64,000 nucleotides of DNA from Microlunatus capsulatus (GTDB lineage Bacteria > Actinomycetota > Actinomycetes > Propionibacteriales > Propionibacteriaceae), in the NCBI RefSeq assembly GCF_017876495.1, contig NZ_JAGIOB010000001.1, positions 1,922,001-1,986,000 of the forward strand. Reading direction: 5' to 3'. The translations under genes and the position numbers were made by a program. Positions 51,137 to 60,115 of the stretch are shown piece after piece; positions within the stretch are counted from its first letter, which is position 1, and each line of letters starts with the position of its first letter. The notes under the pieces are model-generated. The model was given only the letters and a program-made list of their open reading frames with translations, searched no databases and was not told the DNA's origin.

Positions 51137-54100
51137 CGCACTTCGACGCTGCGCCTATCCTCGACGGGCTGAAGGACTTCCAGCGCGCCACTGTCGAGCA
51201 CGTCGTTGACCGCTTCTACGGCGACTTCCCGACGAAGCGCTTTCTCGTTGCCGACGAGACGGGCCTCGGCAAGTCTGTCGTGGCCCGTGGAGTGGTCGCA
51301 CGGGTCATCGAGCGACTGCAGGACGATTCTTCCGTCGACCGGATCGACATCGTGTACGTCTGTTCAAACTTCGACATCGCCCGCCAGAACCTGAAGCGGC
51401 TGGACGTCACTGGGGGGTCAGCAACGGTTTCGACCACGCGGCTCACGCTGCTGGCGCGCGACGCAAGGACCTTCCAAGGTGCCGCAGATGTGGCGGCGAC
51501 GCCGGTCAACGTCATCGCGTTCACGCCCGGCACTTCGTTCAGCAGCGGGTGGGCGACTGGTCACGCGGAAGAACGAGCACTGCTGTACGTCATGCTCGCG
51601 GAAGCCTGTCGGCTCGGGCAGCAGCAGAAGAACTACGCGGTCACCCTCCTCCGGGCGACAGCCACCAGGAAAGGGTTCGAAGGGGCCATAGCCAACACCC
51701 GACGCGCACTCGACGGTCCGCCCGACGAGGGCATCTCCAACGCGTTCTGGAGCGAGGTGCAGCGACGCGGCCTGGACGTGCGCTTCCTTGACCTGCTCCA
51801 GCTCTTGATCGACAAGCGCGCGAAGGACGTGTCCAACGCACTGTGGCCTGAGGTGCGCCGGCTGATCAGCGATCTGCGGCAGTGCCTCGCTCGCGCGTCG
51901 GTCGAACGACTTGAACCCGATTTGGTGATATTCGATGAGTTCCAGCGGTTCCGGCACCTGATGGATCCTGAGCAGGGCGGGGAGAGCGCCGAGCTTGCGG
52001 AGGCCCTATACGACCATCGCGACACTCGCCTACTGCTGCTGTCGGCGACGCCGTACAAGCCCTTCACCAGCGTCGAAGAGAGCTCAGCCGGCGAGGATCA
52101 CTACAAGGACTTCCGTCAGACGCTGGGCTTCCTGGCGCAGGACGAGGACTGGGATCGCGAGGTCGACCGCGCCTTGGCCGACTACCGCCGTTCGCTGCTG
52201 ACGGGCGATGACGCTGATGGGCCTCCAGCCCGGGAGCGCGTGCGTCGGCTGCTCCTCCAGGTGATGAGCCGTACGGAGCGGCCGACGCTGGGTGAGGTGG
52301 GCGAGGCTACTGGCGTCCCTCGGCACGACGGCATGCTGAGAGAGCACATGGTGGCGGCCGAGGACCTCTTGGCTGACGACCTCGTCTCTTACGTGGCCAT
52401 GCGTCAGCTTGCCACGACCATCGATGCCCACATGTCGCTCGACTACTGGAAGTCCGCGCCCTACTTTCTGAACTTCGCCGAGAGCTACCAGATCGGGCAG
52501 CGCATCAAGGAGCGGCTGAAGCAACGCGATGTCGGCGAGCTGCTTTCTAGTCTGAGCCTGATCGATCGGCATGCCGTCGGACGATTTGACGACATCGGAC
52601 TCGGCAACGCACGCCTGCGGGCCGTTGCTGCCCAAACCGTTGACGCGGGCTGGTGGAAGCTGCTCTGGATGCCGCCCTCGATGCCATACGTCCAACTCGA
52701 GGAGCCGTTCGGTGCCCTGCGTGAGTCGGGCATCACCAAGCGGCTCGTGTTCTCCGGGTGGAACGCCACCCCGGCCGCTGTGGCTTCGTTGATCAGCTAC
52801 GAGGTCGAACGGCATCTGATGGGTGGACGTGGGCTTGAAAACGATCCGCTAGCGATCCGCAACGCCACCCGCCGTCTCGCCCTACGGTTCGACCAACCCC
52901 GGCCCAACCAGACGGCGATCGCGTTGTTCTGGCCGCAGCCGGAGCTCGCCGAGCTCTGCGACCCGCTCGTGTTGGCACGATCCAGCCCGGGGTTCCTCTC
53001 GAGCACCGCGGCGACCGCATACGCCGAGTCACTGATCGCAGAGAGGGTCAAGGGGAACGATGGAGAGGCGGGTGCATCGGCAGCCGAGCTCGCTCTGCGT
53101 TGGCCACTCCGTCGACAGCCCGACGCAGGCAGCCTGCCCGGAGGCGACGATTCCGTGGATGACGATACCGACCTCCGCGGCTGGGACCGAGCCATGGAGG
53201 AGACGTTCCAGCTTGAACGACGGCCCGCGTCTGCGGCGGACGTAGAGCGCGAAAGTCGCGACCTGGCGGCGTTGGCGCTCTTCGCCCCGGGCAACGCTGC
53301 TTGGCGGGCGGTCAGCCGGCTCCTCGGTGAAAGCGACTCCGTCACCCTCGAAGGCAGGTGGCGAGCTGCGCTGACGATCGCGACGGGGCTCCGGACACTC
53401 TTTCAGCGTCCCGAGTCCGTCCTAGTCATCGAGCAGGGCGTCGGGGAGAACGACGCTGGAGACAGCTACTGGCGCCAGGTGCTCGCTTACTGCGCAGCCG
53501 GCGATCTGCAGGCTGTCCTCGACGAGTACCTGCACCACCTCAGGAGCGAGAAGCCGAGCGGACCGCTCGACGACGAGACGCTCCTCCAGCTGGCGACGTC
53601 GGCCTCAGACGTCCTGTCGCTTCGGGCTGTAACTCTCCGCGCCTTCGACCCGCACGCCCCGGCGGACCCGATCACGCTGCGCTGCCGGTTCGCTCTGCGC
53701 TACGGCGCCCGCGAGGGAACCGGGACGGACCAGGTGCGGGCGAGCGAGGTGCGTGCCGCATTCAACAGCCCCTTCTGGCCCTTCGTCATGGCTACGACCA
53801 GCGCTGGCCAGGAAGGTATTGACTTTCACTGGTGGTGCTCGGCCGTCATCCACTGGAATACCCCGAGCAACCCCGTCGACTTCGAGCAGCGCGAAGGCCG
53901 AGTGCACCGCTTCGGTGGCCACGCGGTCCGACGAAACGTGGCCGCCGCGCATCGCCACGACGTTCTGGCGTCGAGTGACGCTGACCCGTGGCGCGCCGCC
54001 TACGACGCGGCGCTGGCAGCCTCCGGGGACCTGGGAGAGTTCTCGCCTTACTGGGTTTTCCCGGGCGCGGCCAAGATCGAACGCCACGTGCTCCCGTATC

Positions 54101-54309
54101 CCTTGAGCCGCGACTTGAGCCGCTATGAACAACTGAAGGTCGACCTGGCCACGTACCGTCTGGCCTTCGGGCAGCCTCGGCAGGAAGACATGTTGGAGTT
54201 GATGAAGAGGCGCGGGACGACGCAGGCCACGGAGCCGCTGGACCTACGTCCACCGCCAGGAGCCGCTGAGCGAGACAACCGAGCAGAACCACCGGAGGAA
54301 ATGCGATGA
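51133..54309 (+). CDS. Large SNF2/DEAD-type helicase
   Basis: A 1058-aa superfamily-2 helicase. Motif I is VADETGLGKSVVARGV (about 40), motif II LVIFDEFQRF (about 268), motif III LLLLSATPYKPF (about 304), and the second core domain has MATTSAGQEGIDFHWWCSAV (about 890) and DFEQREGRVHRFGGHAV (about 918). The 550-residue insertion between the cores is unusually long and largely helical. Such proteins remodel or translocate on DNA with partner nucleases. The ATG overlaps the PLD stop (ATGA); the frame is open far upstream, but that part is the PLD gene out of frame. Confidence 0.9.
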   Translation: MTHFDAAPILDGLKDFQRATVEHVVDRFYGDFPTKRFLVADETGLGKSVVARGVVARVIERLQDDSSVDRIDIVYVCSNFDIARQNLKRLDVTGGSATVSTTRLTLLARDARTFQGAADVAATPVNVIAFTPGTSFSSGWATGHAEERALLYVMLAEACRLGQQQKNYAVTLLRATATRKGFEGAIANTRRALDGPPDEGISNAFWSEVQRRGLDVRFLDLLQLLIDKRAKDVSNALWPEVRRLISDLRQCLARASVERLEPDLVIFDEFQRFRHLMDPEQGGESAELAEALYDHRDTRLLLLSATPYKPFTSVEESSAGEDHYKDFRQTLGFLAQDEDWDREVDRALADYRRSLLTGDDADGPPARERVRRLLLQVMSRTERPTLGEVGEATGVPRHDGMLREHMVAAEDLLADDLVSYVAMRQLATTIDAHMSLDYWKSAPYFLNFAESYQIGQRIKERLKQRDVGELLSSLSLIDRHAVGRFDDIGLGNARLRAVAAQTVDAGWWKLLWMPPSMPYVQLEEPFGALRESGITKRLVFSGWNATPAAVASLISYEVERHLMGGRGLENDPLAIRNATRRLALRFDQPRPNQTAIALFWPQPELAELCDPLVLARSSPGFLSSTAATAYAESLIAERVKGNDGEAGASAAELALRWPLRRQPDAGSLPGGDDSVDDDTDLRGWDRAMEETFQLERRPASAADVERESRDLAALALFAPGNAAWRAVSRLLGESDSVTLEGRWRAALTIATGLRTLFQRPESVLVIEQGVGENDAGDSYWRQVLAYCAAGDLQAVLDEYLHHLRSEKPSGPLDDETLLQLATSASDVLSLRAVTLRAFDPHAPADPITLRCRFALRYGAREGTGTDQVRASEVRAAFNSPFWPFVMATTSAGQEGIDFHWWCSAVIHWNTPSNPVDFEQREGRVHRFGGHAVRRNVAAAHRHDVLASSDADPWRAAYDAALAASGDLGEFSPYWVFPGAAKIERHVLPYPLSRDLSRYEQLKVDLATYRLAFGQPRQEDMLELMKRRGTTQATEPLDLRPPPGAAERDNRAEPPEEMR

Positions 54310-55838
54310 CGGAGAACGAACCACAGGACACGCAGCCTTCCGCAGAGCTGATGCTCGTCCAGGTCAGTGAGGACGCAGCACTGGTCTTCGGCGCTGACTC
54401 ACCCTCGTGGCTTGAGGTGCAGCCATTCCTTGGGGCGAGTTCGGCCGACCGTGCTCATCTCCACGAAGCTGCTGCGCTGGCGGTCGGCGGCCTGAACGTT
54501 GCTCTGCAGATCAGTCCTGCCCTCATGGCTGCCCAGGGCATCGTGCAGCTGTCCCCGACGACGATGGCTGCCCTACGGACGTTGGAGCCGATCGTCGGAG
54601 CCAACGGCTGGAACCTCGGAACGCTGCGAGCGGCGGGCAAGTTCGCGCACAGCGTTCAATGGGCGCCGGCGAGTGGGGCTGCTGGCCTTCAGTTCGCCAC
54701 GAACATGGGTCCAGCGATGACTCTGGTGGCGATTCAGTTGCAGCTGAAGGACATCAGCCGGAAGCTCGACCAGAACATCGACCTGACCAAGGAGGTTCTG
54801 ACGGAGCTCGGCTGGGCCAACGACGCCGAACTGGTCTCCCTCGTTCGCGATGTGCACCGGGCGTATTCTGAGGCGTTGCACGTCGGCGCGGTGACCCCGC
54901 AGATCTACGGCGAGATCCGGGGCAAGGAAGACCGCATCGATAAGGCTCGCACCCTCCTGCTCACCAGGGTCTCCGCCTACGTCACTGAGCTCGAGCAGGC
55001 GGACAACCCTGAATCCCGACGCAAGTGGCTCTCGGACCGCGCAGAGCGCAGCTTGAACGACCTCCGCTCGCTCGTTCAGGTGCAGCAGGCGTGGTTCGTC
55101 TTCCAGGCGCTCCGGGCCGCCAACGTCGCTGAGTCGGACACCAGCGAGCGGGGGATCAAGCTCACGGCACGGATCAGGGAGACTGCGCAGGAGCAGAACC
55201 GCATCACGGCCGACCTGGTCATCGCCCTGGCTGACCGTCTTCAGCGGATGCTGGGTCTGCTGCAGGAATCGGGCGACCGTCGGCTCGGCCGCTTCAAGAG
55301 TGCGGCCGAGGCACGGCAGGTGGCGCAAGCCCTGCGCGCCAAGGTCCTCGACGCGCTGCCCGCTGTTGATCGAGCCCTAGGGACACCCGAGGTCTTCCTC
55401 GGGCGCTCATCCAAGCTCGAGCGCGCGAGCCGGATGCTGCCTCTGGTCCTAGAGCAGGAGCGACCCCAGACGCTGGCGGCCAGTTGCGAGCTCGGCGCCT
55501 TCAACAGCAGTGCGTTCCTCTTCGTGCTGCCCGGCGAGCTGGTCCTCACGCGCGAGAAGGCCCTGTTCAACGACCACGCCCTCGACCACCAGGTGCCCTC
55601 CCATTCGATCCGCTACGTCCGTACCGACGCGAAGAAGCGGACCGTCGAGCTCGTCGCCGTCGAACGGACGTTCAAGCTGGAGTGGCCGTCGGATGCCTCG
55701 GACGTGGATGTCACCTACGCCAACGACCTGCTGAAGTCGCTGATGAGCCTGCCGCCGGAGGAAATCCCTCAACGGCCGCGATCGACGGCTGCCCTTCTGG
55801 CCAGCGTGGCGGCACTCGCCGGAGAACTTGATAGTTAG
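54306..55838 (+). CDS. Uncharacterised 510-aa protein, possible effector of cassette B
   Basis: No known family recognised. An acidic N-terminus is followed by two amphipathic-hydrophobic stretches (AALAVGGLNVALQISPALMA near 57-76; NMGPAMTLVAIQLQLKDISR near 131-150), then long heptad-like helices (about 150-380). The C-terminal 110 residues are beta-rich and resemble a bacterial PH-like domain (LFVLPGELVLTREKALFN, SIRYVRTDAKKRTVELVAVE). Hydrophobic helices plus coiled coil plus a lipid-binding-like domain would suit a membrane-acting protein, but this is inference. It starts within the helicase stop (4-nt overlap). Confidence 0.6.
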   Translation: MTENEPQDTQPSAELMLVQVSEDAALVFGADSPSWLEVQPFLGASSADRAHLHEAAALAVGGLNVALQISPALMAAQGIVQLSPTTMAALRTLEPIVGANGWNLGTLRAAGKFAHSVQWAPASGAAGLQFATNMGPAMTLVAIQLQLKDISRKLDQNIDLTKEVLTELGWANDAELVSLVRDVHRAYSEALHVGAVTPQIYGEIRGKEDRIDKARTLLLTRVSAYVTELEQADNPESRRKWLSDRAERSLNDLRSLVQVQQAWFVFQALRAANVAESDTSERGIKLTARIRETAQEQNRITADLVIALADRLQRMLGLLQESGDRRLGRFKSAAEARQVAQALRAKVLDALPAVDRALGTPEVFLGRSSKLERASRMLPLVLEQERPQTLAASCELGAFNSSAFLFVLPGELVLTREKALFNDHALDHQVPSHSIRYVRTDAKKRTVELVAVERTFKLEWPSDASDVDVTYANDLLKSLMSLPPEEIPQRPRSTAALLASVAALAGELDS

Positions 55839-55877
55839 GTGCTAGAAGTCAACACACGGTCAATCGAAAGGAGCGAG

Positions 55878-58613
55878 GTGTCGGGCAAAGCCCTCGGAGG
55901 TGGCTCCAGCGCTGTCGCCGCATCAGCGCATGCGGCCTGTGCCCGATTCCGTGGCACCGATCCGCTGATCACCGGCGTAACCCGGCGCGCCTTGGCGACC
56001 GCTCTCAACTTCCCCGACGACTCGGGCCGCATCCCTGAGGCACGGTGGATGCGGGCGATGACGTTCGAGCGGCTAGTCCGAGACGTCAGATTCGCCAGTG
56101 AGGTGGCCACGACGACGGCGGGGCGACTCGGTCTCGATCGGCCGACCGAGGTGGTCACTGTCAACGCGCACCTCAGCGTCGACACCACGGCCAAACTCCT
56201 GGGCGACGCGCACGTGCGCGCCGTCTCCCAGCGGGCGGCGACGCTCATCCACGGGCTGGCTGTGCCGTTCGCCGGATTCGAGAAGACCAGAGCCACTGAT
56301 GTCCGACCTGACTTCGCCGTGGTGGCACCGCAGGTCGGCGAACATAGTCAGGGCAGCTGGCTGGTGATGGGCGACGCCAAGGACTACGAGCGGGTGCGGT
56401 CGCGTATCGACGACGGCCGGTTGCTCAAGGGGTTCCTGCAGGTCGCGCTGGGCGCCGAGTCTGCGGATCGATGGTCACACCTACCCGCGGACATGACGGT
56501 CCACGGCCACGGCGTGCTCGCCGTCCCGCGCAACGCCTTCCTCCAGCCGGAGGCACTGGTGGAGCTCCTCGACGACCACCGTGCCGAGGTACGTATGCGC
56601 CTCGCCGAACGGCGCCGCGAGGCCGCCCGGGAGCCGTACGACGAGAGGGACGAGCTGCCGACGTTCGTCGGCCACCTGCAGGCCACCTTCGACCCGGTGT
56701 CCTGCACTACGTGCACGTTGTTCTCCTACTGCCGGAACGAGTTGCGACACTCTGACGACCCCACCGAACTGCTGGTCGAGCTGGGCGTCGCCTCCGACGC
56801 CCGACCGCACGTCGTCGGGATGGTTGACGGCTCCGGCGTCATCGGCAGGGCGTCAGCGTCGCTCGTCGCCAATGTAGAGGCCACCCTCACCGGCGTCGGG
56901 CGACGGACCGGTCAGTTGCGCACCGATCAAGCCGACCAACCGGGAACGATCAACGTCGTGATCGCCAAGTCCGACGCCGCTGCGCTCGGCGTCCATGGCG
57001 TCGCGACCCAACAGGTCACCGCCAGTGGCCGGCAGCCGTGGGAGATCACCGTTGTCGACGACCCGCAGTCGGCCGACACTCGGCGTGCGGTGATGAGGCT
57101 GCTGGGCAAGCAGCTCACCCAGGCGATGACCGCTCAGCGAAAGGCGAATCGCGAGGCGCCCAGTCCGGTGCACCTCGTCGTTCCCGACCAGCCCACTGCG
57201 GACGTGCTGGTTTCCATCGCCGACAACCTGGCCGGTGTAGAGCTGAGCCGCCTTCGGTGGGAGCGCGACAAGCAGATGGGCCGCGAGGCACTCACCTTCA
57301 ACGGCGAACCCGCCACCATCCCGCCCAAGCTGCCCGAATCCGACCGCACCGCGGTGTCGTTCCTGCTGGAGGAGGACCGAGCCCGTGCGCTCACGCTGCG
57401 CTCACCGATCGTCGACGTCCGTCAGGCTCTGGCTCGGCACGTCGTCGCAGGCGGTCCTGCAGTCAACTCGCTCCGTCTCGACTACCTCGTCGAGTGGGCA
57501 AAAGCCCACCCCGACGACCCGCTCGAGCATCGCGAAGTCGCCGACCTGGTCGAGCAGTCCGAGCACACCCCAGGTGCCCGCCTCACCGGGATACGCTCCG
57601 ACGCGATCCACACCGCCCTCACTGGCTCCGGCTCACACGGGCAGAACCCGAAGCAGAGGCCGGTCGACCCGGTGACGTACGACGCACTCGTACGCGAGGA
57701 GCTCGCCTACAAGTGCCAGACGCTGGAGCGCGCGCTCGACGCGCTGGGCTCGTTCCCTGACTCGACGGTGCGCGAGATCCGTCGGGCGATCGAGGGCGAC
57801 GCGCAGGCGGTGTGGCGACGGCGGCTCTCGCTGCACGCCTCCGACCTCGTCAGGTTCGGCCGCACCTACCGCTTCTGGCGCAACCGCCTGGTCGAGGTGA
57901 TCGAGCGTGACGGCACGTGTCGAGAGCAGCTGCTCGTCCTGGCCAACCGTCAGGCCGCCGAGGACCTGGCGATCGACGCCGGCACCCGACAGATCGCCGC
58001 CGCCACTGTGGCGTCCACGACACCGCTCGTGCTCGACGTCGAATCGCGCCGGATAGGCGATGGTTCACGCGTTGTCCTCCTTCATGCTGGCGATCAGACG
58101 TGCGTCGACGACCCGCAGGTCGAGATCAAGCACCAGAAGGGCAGCTTCCGAATCGCCGGGTTGTCCATCGGACCACTCGCCGCGACGGACGACCAGAACC
58201 CACATCGCTTCAGCTGGGCACCGTCCATCGCCCCGAGCCTTGAGCAGGGCGATCGGCTGGTCATCGGCGACTTCGAATGGTTCTCCGCGAATAAGGGCAA
58301 CACCTTCCTCAACGTCACCCGACCCGGCGCCGACGACCAAGCCGCGCCGAAGCCCACCTGTGACCCGCATTCCTACGACGACGACCCCGACGCTCATCAG
58401 TACTGCTGCAAGCCGCACGAGATCGCTGAGGCGGACTTCTCCGACGAGCTCGCACGACGCCGGGCGCGGGGCGAACTCAACCCTCAGGTATGGCCTCCTG
58501 TTGTCGACGGTGACGCCTTCGAGGTCGTGGCTGCCGGGTCTGCTGTAGGAGACCCGCTGGCGGTGCCCGCCACACCAGTTCCGGACGACGTGACAATGGA
58601 CGACCTGGAGTGA
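55878..58613 (+). CDS. RecB/Cas4-like nuclease-domain protein with Cys cluster
   Basis: A 911-aa protein. A PD-(D/E)XK-like site is visible: DVRPDFAVVAP (Asp about residue 145) and WLVMGDAKDYERV (Asp-x-Lys about 164), followed by LLKGFLQVALG, a helix with the RecB-type Gln. Downstream CTTCTLFSYC (about 276) gives C-x2-C-x5-C, as in the 4Fe-4S loops of Cas4 and AddB; the fourth cysteine is not obvious. The rest is helical with a beta-rich region, LVIGDFEWFSANKG, and a Cys/His patch, YCCKPHE. GTG 55878 follows AAAGGAG by 4 nt; an earlier GTG (55839) is possible. It overlaps the next gene by 4 nt. Confidence 0.72.
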   Translation: MSGKALGGGSSAVAASAHAACARFRGTDPLITGVTRRALATALNFPDDSGRIPEARWMRAMTFERLVRDVRFASEVATTTAGRLGLDRPTEVVTVNAHLSVDTTAKLLGDAHVRAVSQRAATLIHGLAVPFAGFEKTRATDVRPDFAVVAPQVGEHSQGSWLVMGDAKDYERVRSRIDDGRLLKGFLQVALGAESADRWSHLPADMTVHGHGVLAVPRNAFLQPEALVELLDDHRAEVRMRLAERRREAAREPYDERDELPTFVGHLQATFDPVSCTTCTLFSYCRNELRHSDDPTELLVELGVASDARPHVVGMVDGSGVIGRASASLVANVEATLTGVGRRTGQLRTDQADQPGTINVVIAKSDAAALGVHGVATQQVTASGRQPWEITVVDDPQSADTRRAVMRLLGKQLTQAMTAQRKANREAPSPVHLVVPDQPTADVLVSIADNLAGVELSRLRWERDKQMGREALTFNGEPATIPPKLPESDRTAVSFLLEEDRARALTLRSPIVDVRQALARHVVAGGPAVNSLRLDYLVEWAKAHPDDPLEHREVADLVEQSEHTPGARLTGIRSDAIHTALTGSGSHGQNPKQRPVDPVTYDALVREELAYKCQTLERALDALGSFPDSTVREIRRAIEGDAQAVWRRRLSLHASDLVRFGRTYRFWRNRLVEVIERDGTCREQLLVLANRQAAEDLAIDAGTRQIAAATVASTTPLVLDVESRRIGDGSRVVLLHAGDQTCVDDPQVEIKHQKGSFRIAGLSIGPLAATDDQNPHRFSWAPSIAPSLEQGDRLVIGDFEWFSANKGNTFLNVTRPGADDQAAPKPTCDPHSYDDDPDAHQYCCKPHEIAEADFSDELARRRARGELNPQVWPPVVDGDAFEVVAAGSAVGDPLAVPATPVPDDVTMDDLE

Positions 58614-60115
58614 CCGTCGTATTCACTCCCCCACCCCTCGCTGTCACCGGCGACCGGGTACACCACGCTCAGGCCGCGATGCGCAACTCCGCAGTCGCGG
58701 ACCACGCGAGCGGCGTGCTCCTCGACGCGCTCTCCGGCGACGTCGAGGTCAACCGGATCCTGCTGAAGGCAGCCGCAGGCGCGGGAAAGTCCTACGTACT
58801 GCGCCGTCTAGTAGCCGACGCGGTCGCTCATCCGCGGTGCCGTCGCGTAGCGCTGATCGCGTTCCAGAACCGTCAAGTCTGGCCGCTGGCCATTGCGGTT
58901 GGGCGGGAGTTGGGCCGCGACCGCGTGTGCCTGTTCGTCGCCAAGGACATGCAGCCGCAGGTCCCGGACGAGGTGCACCAACACGCCGTCGTGGTCTCGG
59001 CGACGGCCGCCGTCCCGACCGACGTGGAGGTGCTGATCGCCACCTCCCACAAGCTCGGTGCCTTCACCACGCTGACGCAGCTGCTCGCTCGATTCGGTCC
59101 GGCCGCCAACGGTGCGGCGGCGTTCGACGTCCTGTTCGTCGACGAGGCCTGGCAGCTGCCGCACCACCTTTTCGACAGGGTCTCGGGGGCGGCGCCTATC
59201 CATCTGGGCGTCGGTGACGTCGGGCAGCTGCCGCCGCTCGAGGTGGGTCAGAACCCGTGGCGTGGCGATCCGCGTCACAACCCGTTCCGCGCGTGGCCGA
59301 CCGAGTACGACGAGGACGCTCGTACCGTTCCGCTCGAGCTACCAGCGGTCTGGCGACCGGCCGCCGGTCAGCTGAACCTTTGGCGCGCGTTCTACCCCGA
59401 GTGGGGGGAGCTGCACTGCGTCGCGGCCCCCGAGGACCGGCGTCTCGTCGTCCAAGGGTTGTCTGGGGTCTCCACCGACGTGTGGACACAGGTCGGCACC
59501 GGCGTCCCGACACTGCTCGAGGTCGACGGACTTCCCGACCCGGAGGCGGCCGACGTCGACCTCCCCCTGATGCAGTACGTCGAGTCCCTGCTCGACGAGT
59601 TGTTCACAGCCGGGTTCGCGCTCGAGCAGGCGACGTACGCCGACGGCACCGGCACCCCAACCGGCGAGACGATCACGACCGCACCGGGTGCCGGCTCGGG
59701 AGACCCCCTGGTGGCGATCCTGGCCACCCGCAACCAAGCCGTGGACGACGCCACCGACGTGGTAGAGCGGCTGCGAGAGCGGCACGGGCTGACTGAGACC
59801 GAAATCCTCGCCTCCACGGTAGACCGGTGGCAGGGCCAAACCAACGGAATCACCATCGCGGTGCACCCCCTCACCGGCGCGTCGAAGCTGGACGAGTTCA
59901 ACTCGGCCTTCGGCCGGTTGGCGGTCGCCTGCACACGCGCGACGCACGGTTTGCTGATGGTCACCCGACCCGGGCTTGACCAGCTGCTGGGTGAAGCGCC
60001 GGCTCGGCCCGGGACGCCCTTCGGCGAGCCGGGAAACCGACACTTGCCGCGTCAGACCCACCAACGCATCCTGGCGACGTTCGCTCGTGGAAAGGTGACT
60101 GCGTGTCCCGACTGA
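58610..60115 (+). CDS. SF1 helicase (Upf1/Dna2-like)
   Basis: A 501-aa helicase: motif I LLKAAAGAGKSYVLRR (about 53), motif II VLFVDEAWQLP (about 176), motif III GVGDVGQLPPLE (about 202), motif V STVDRWQGQTNGITIAV (about 404) and motif VI FGRLAVACTRATHGLLMV (about 437). With the nuclease-like protein encoded just before it (4-nt overlap), it resembles a split helicase-nuclease of Dna2 or AddAB type. It overlaps the methyltransferase by 13 nt. Confidence 0.87.
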   Translation: MTVVFTPPPLAVTGDRVHHAQAAMRNSAVADHASGVLLDALSGDVEVNRILLKAAAGAGKSYVLRRLVADAVAHPRCRRVALIAFQNRQVWPLAIAVGRELGRDRVCLFVAKDMQPQVPDEVHQHAVVVSATAAVPTDVEVLIATSHKLGAFTTLTQLLARFGPAANGAAAFDVLFVDEAWQLPHHLFDRVSGAAPIHLGVGDVGQLPPLEVGQNPWRGDPRHNPFRAWPTEYDEDARTVPLELPAVWRPAAGQLNLWRAFYPEWGELHCVAAPEDRRLVVQGLSGVSTDVWTQVGTGVPTLLEVDGLPDPEAADVDLPLMQYVESLLDELFTAGFALEQATYADGTGTPTGETITTAPGAGSGDPLVAILATRNQAVDDATDVVERLRERHGLTETEILASTVDRWQGQTNGITIAVHPLTGASKLDEFNSAFGRLAVACTRATHGLLMVTRPGLDQLLGEAPARPGTPFGEPGNRHLPRQTHQRILATFARGKVTACPD

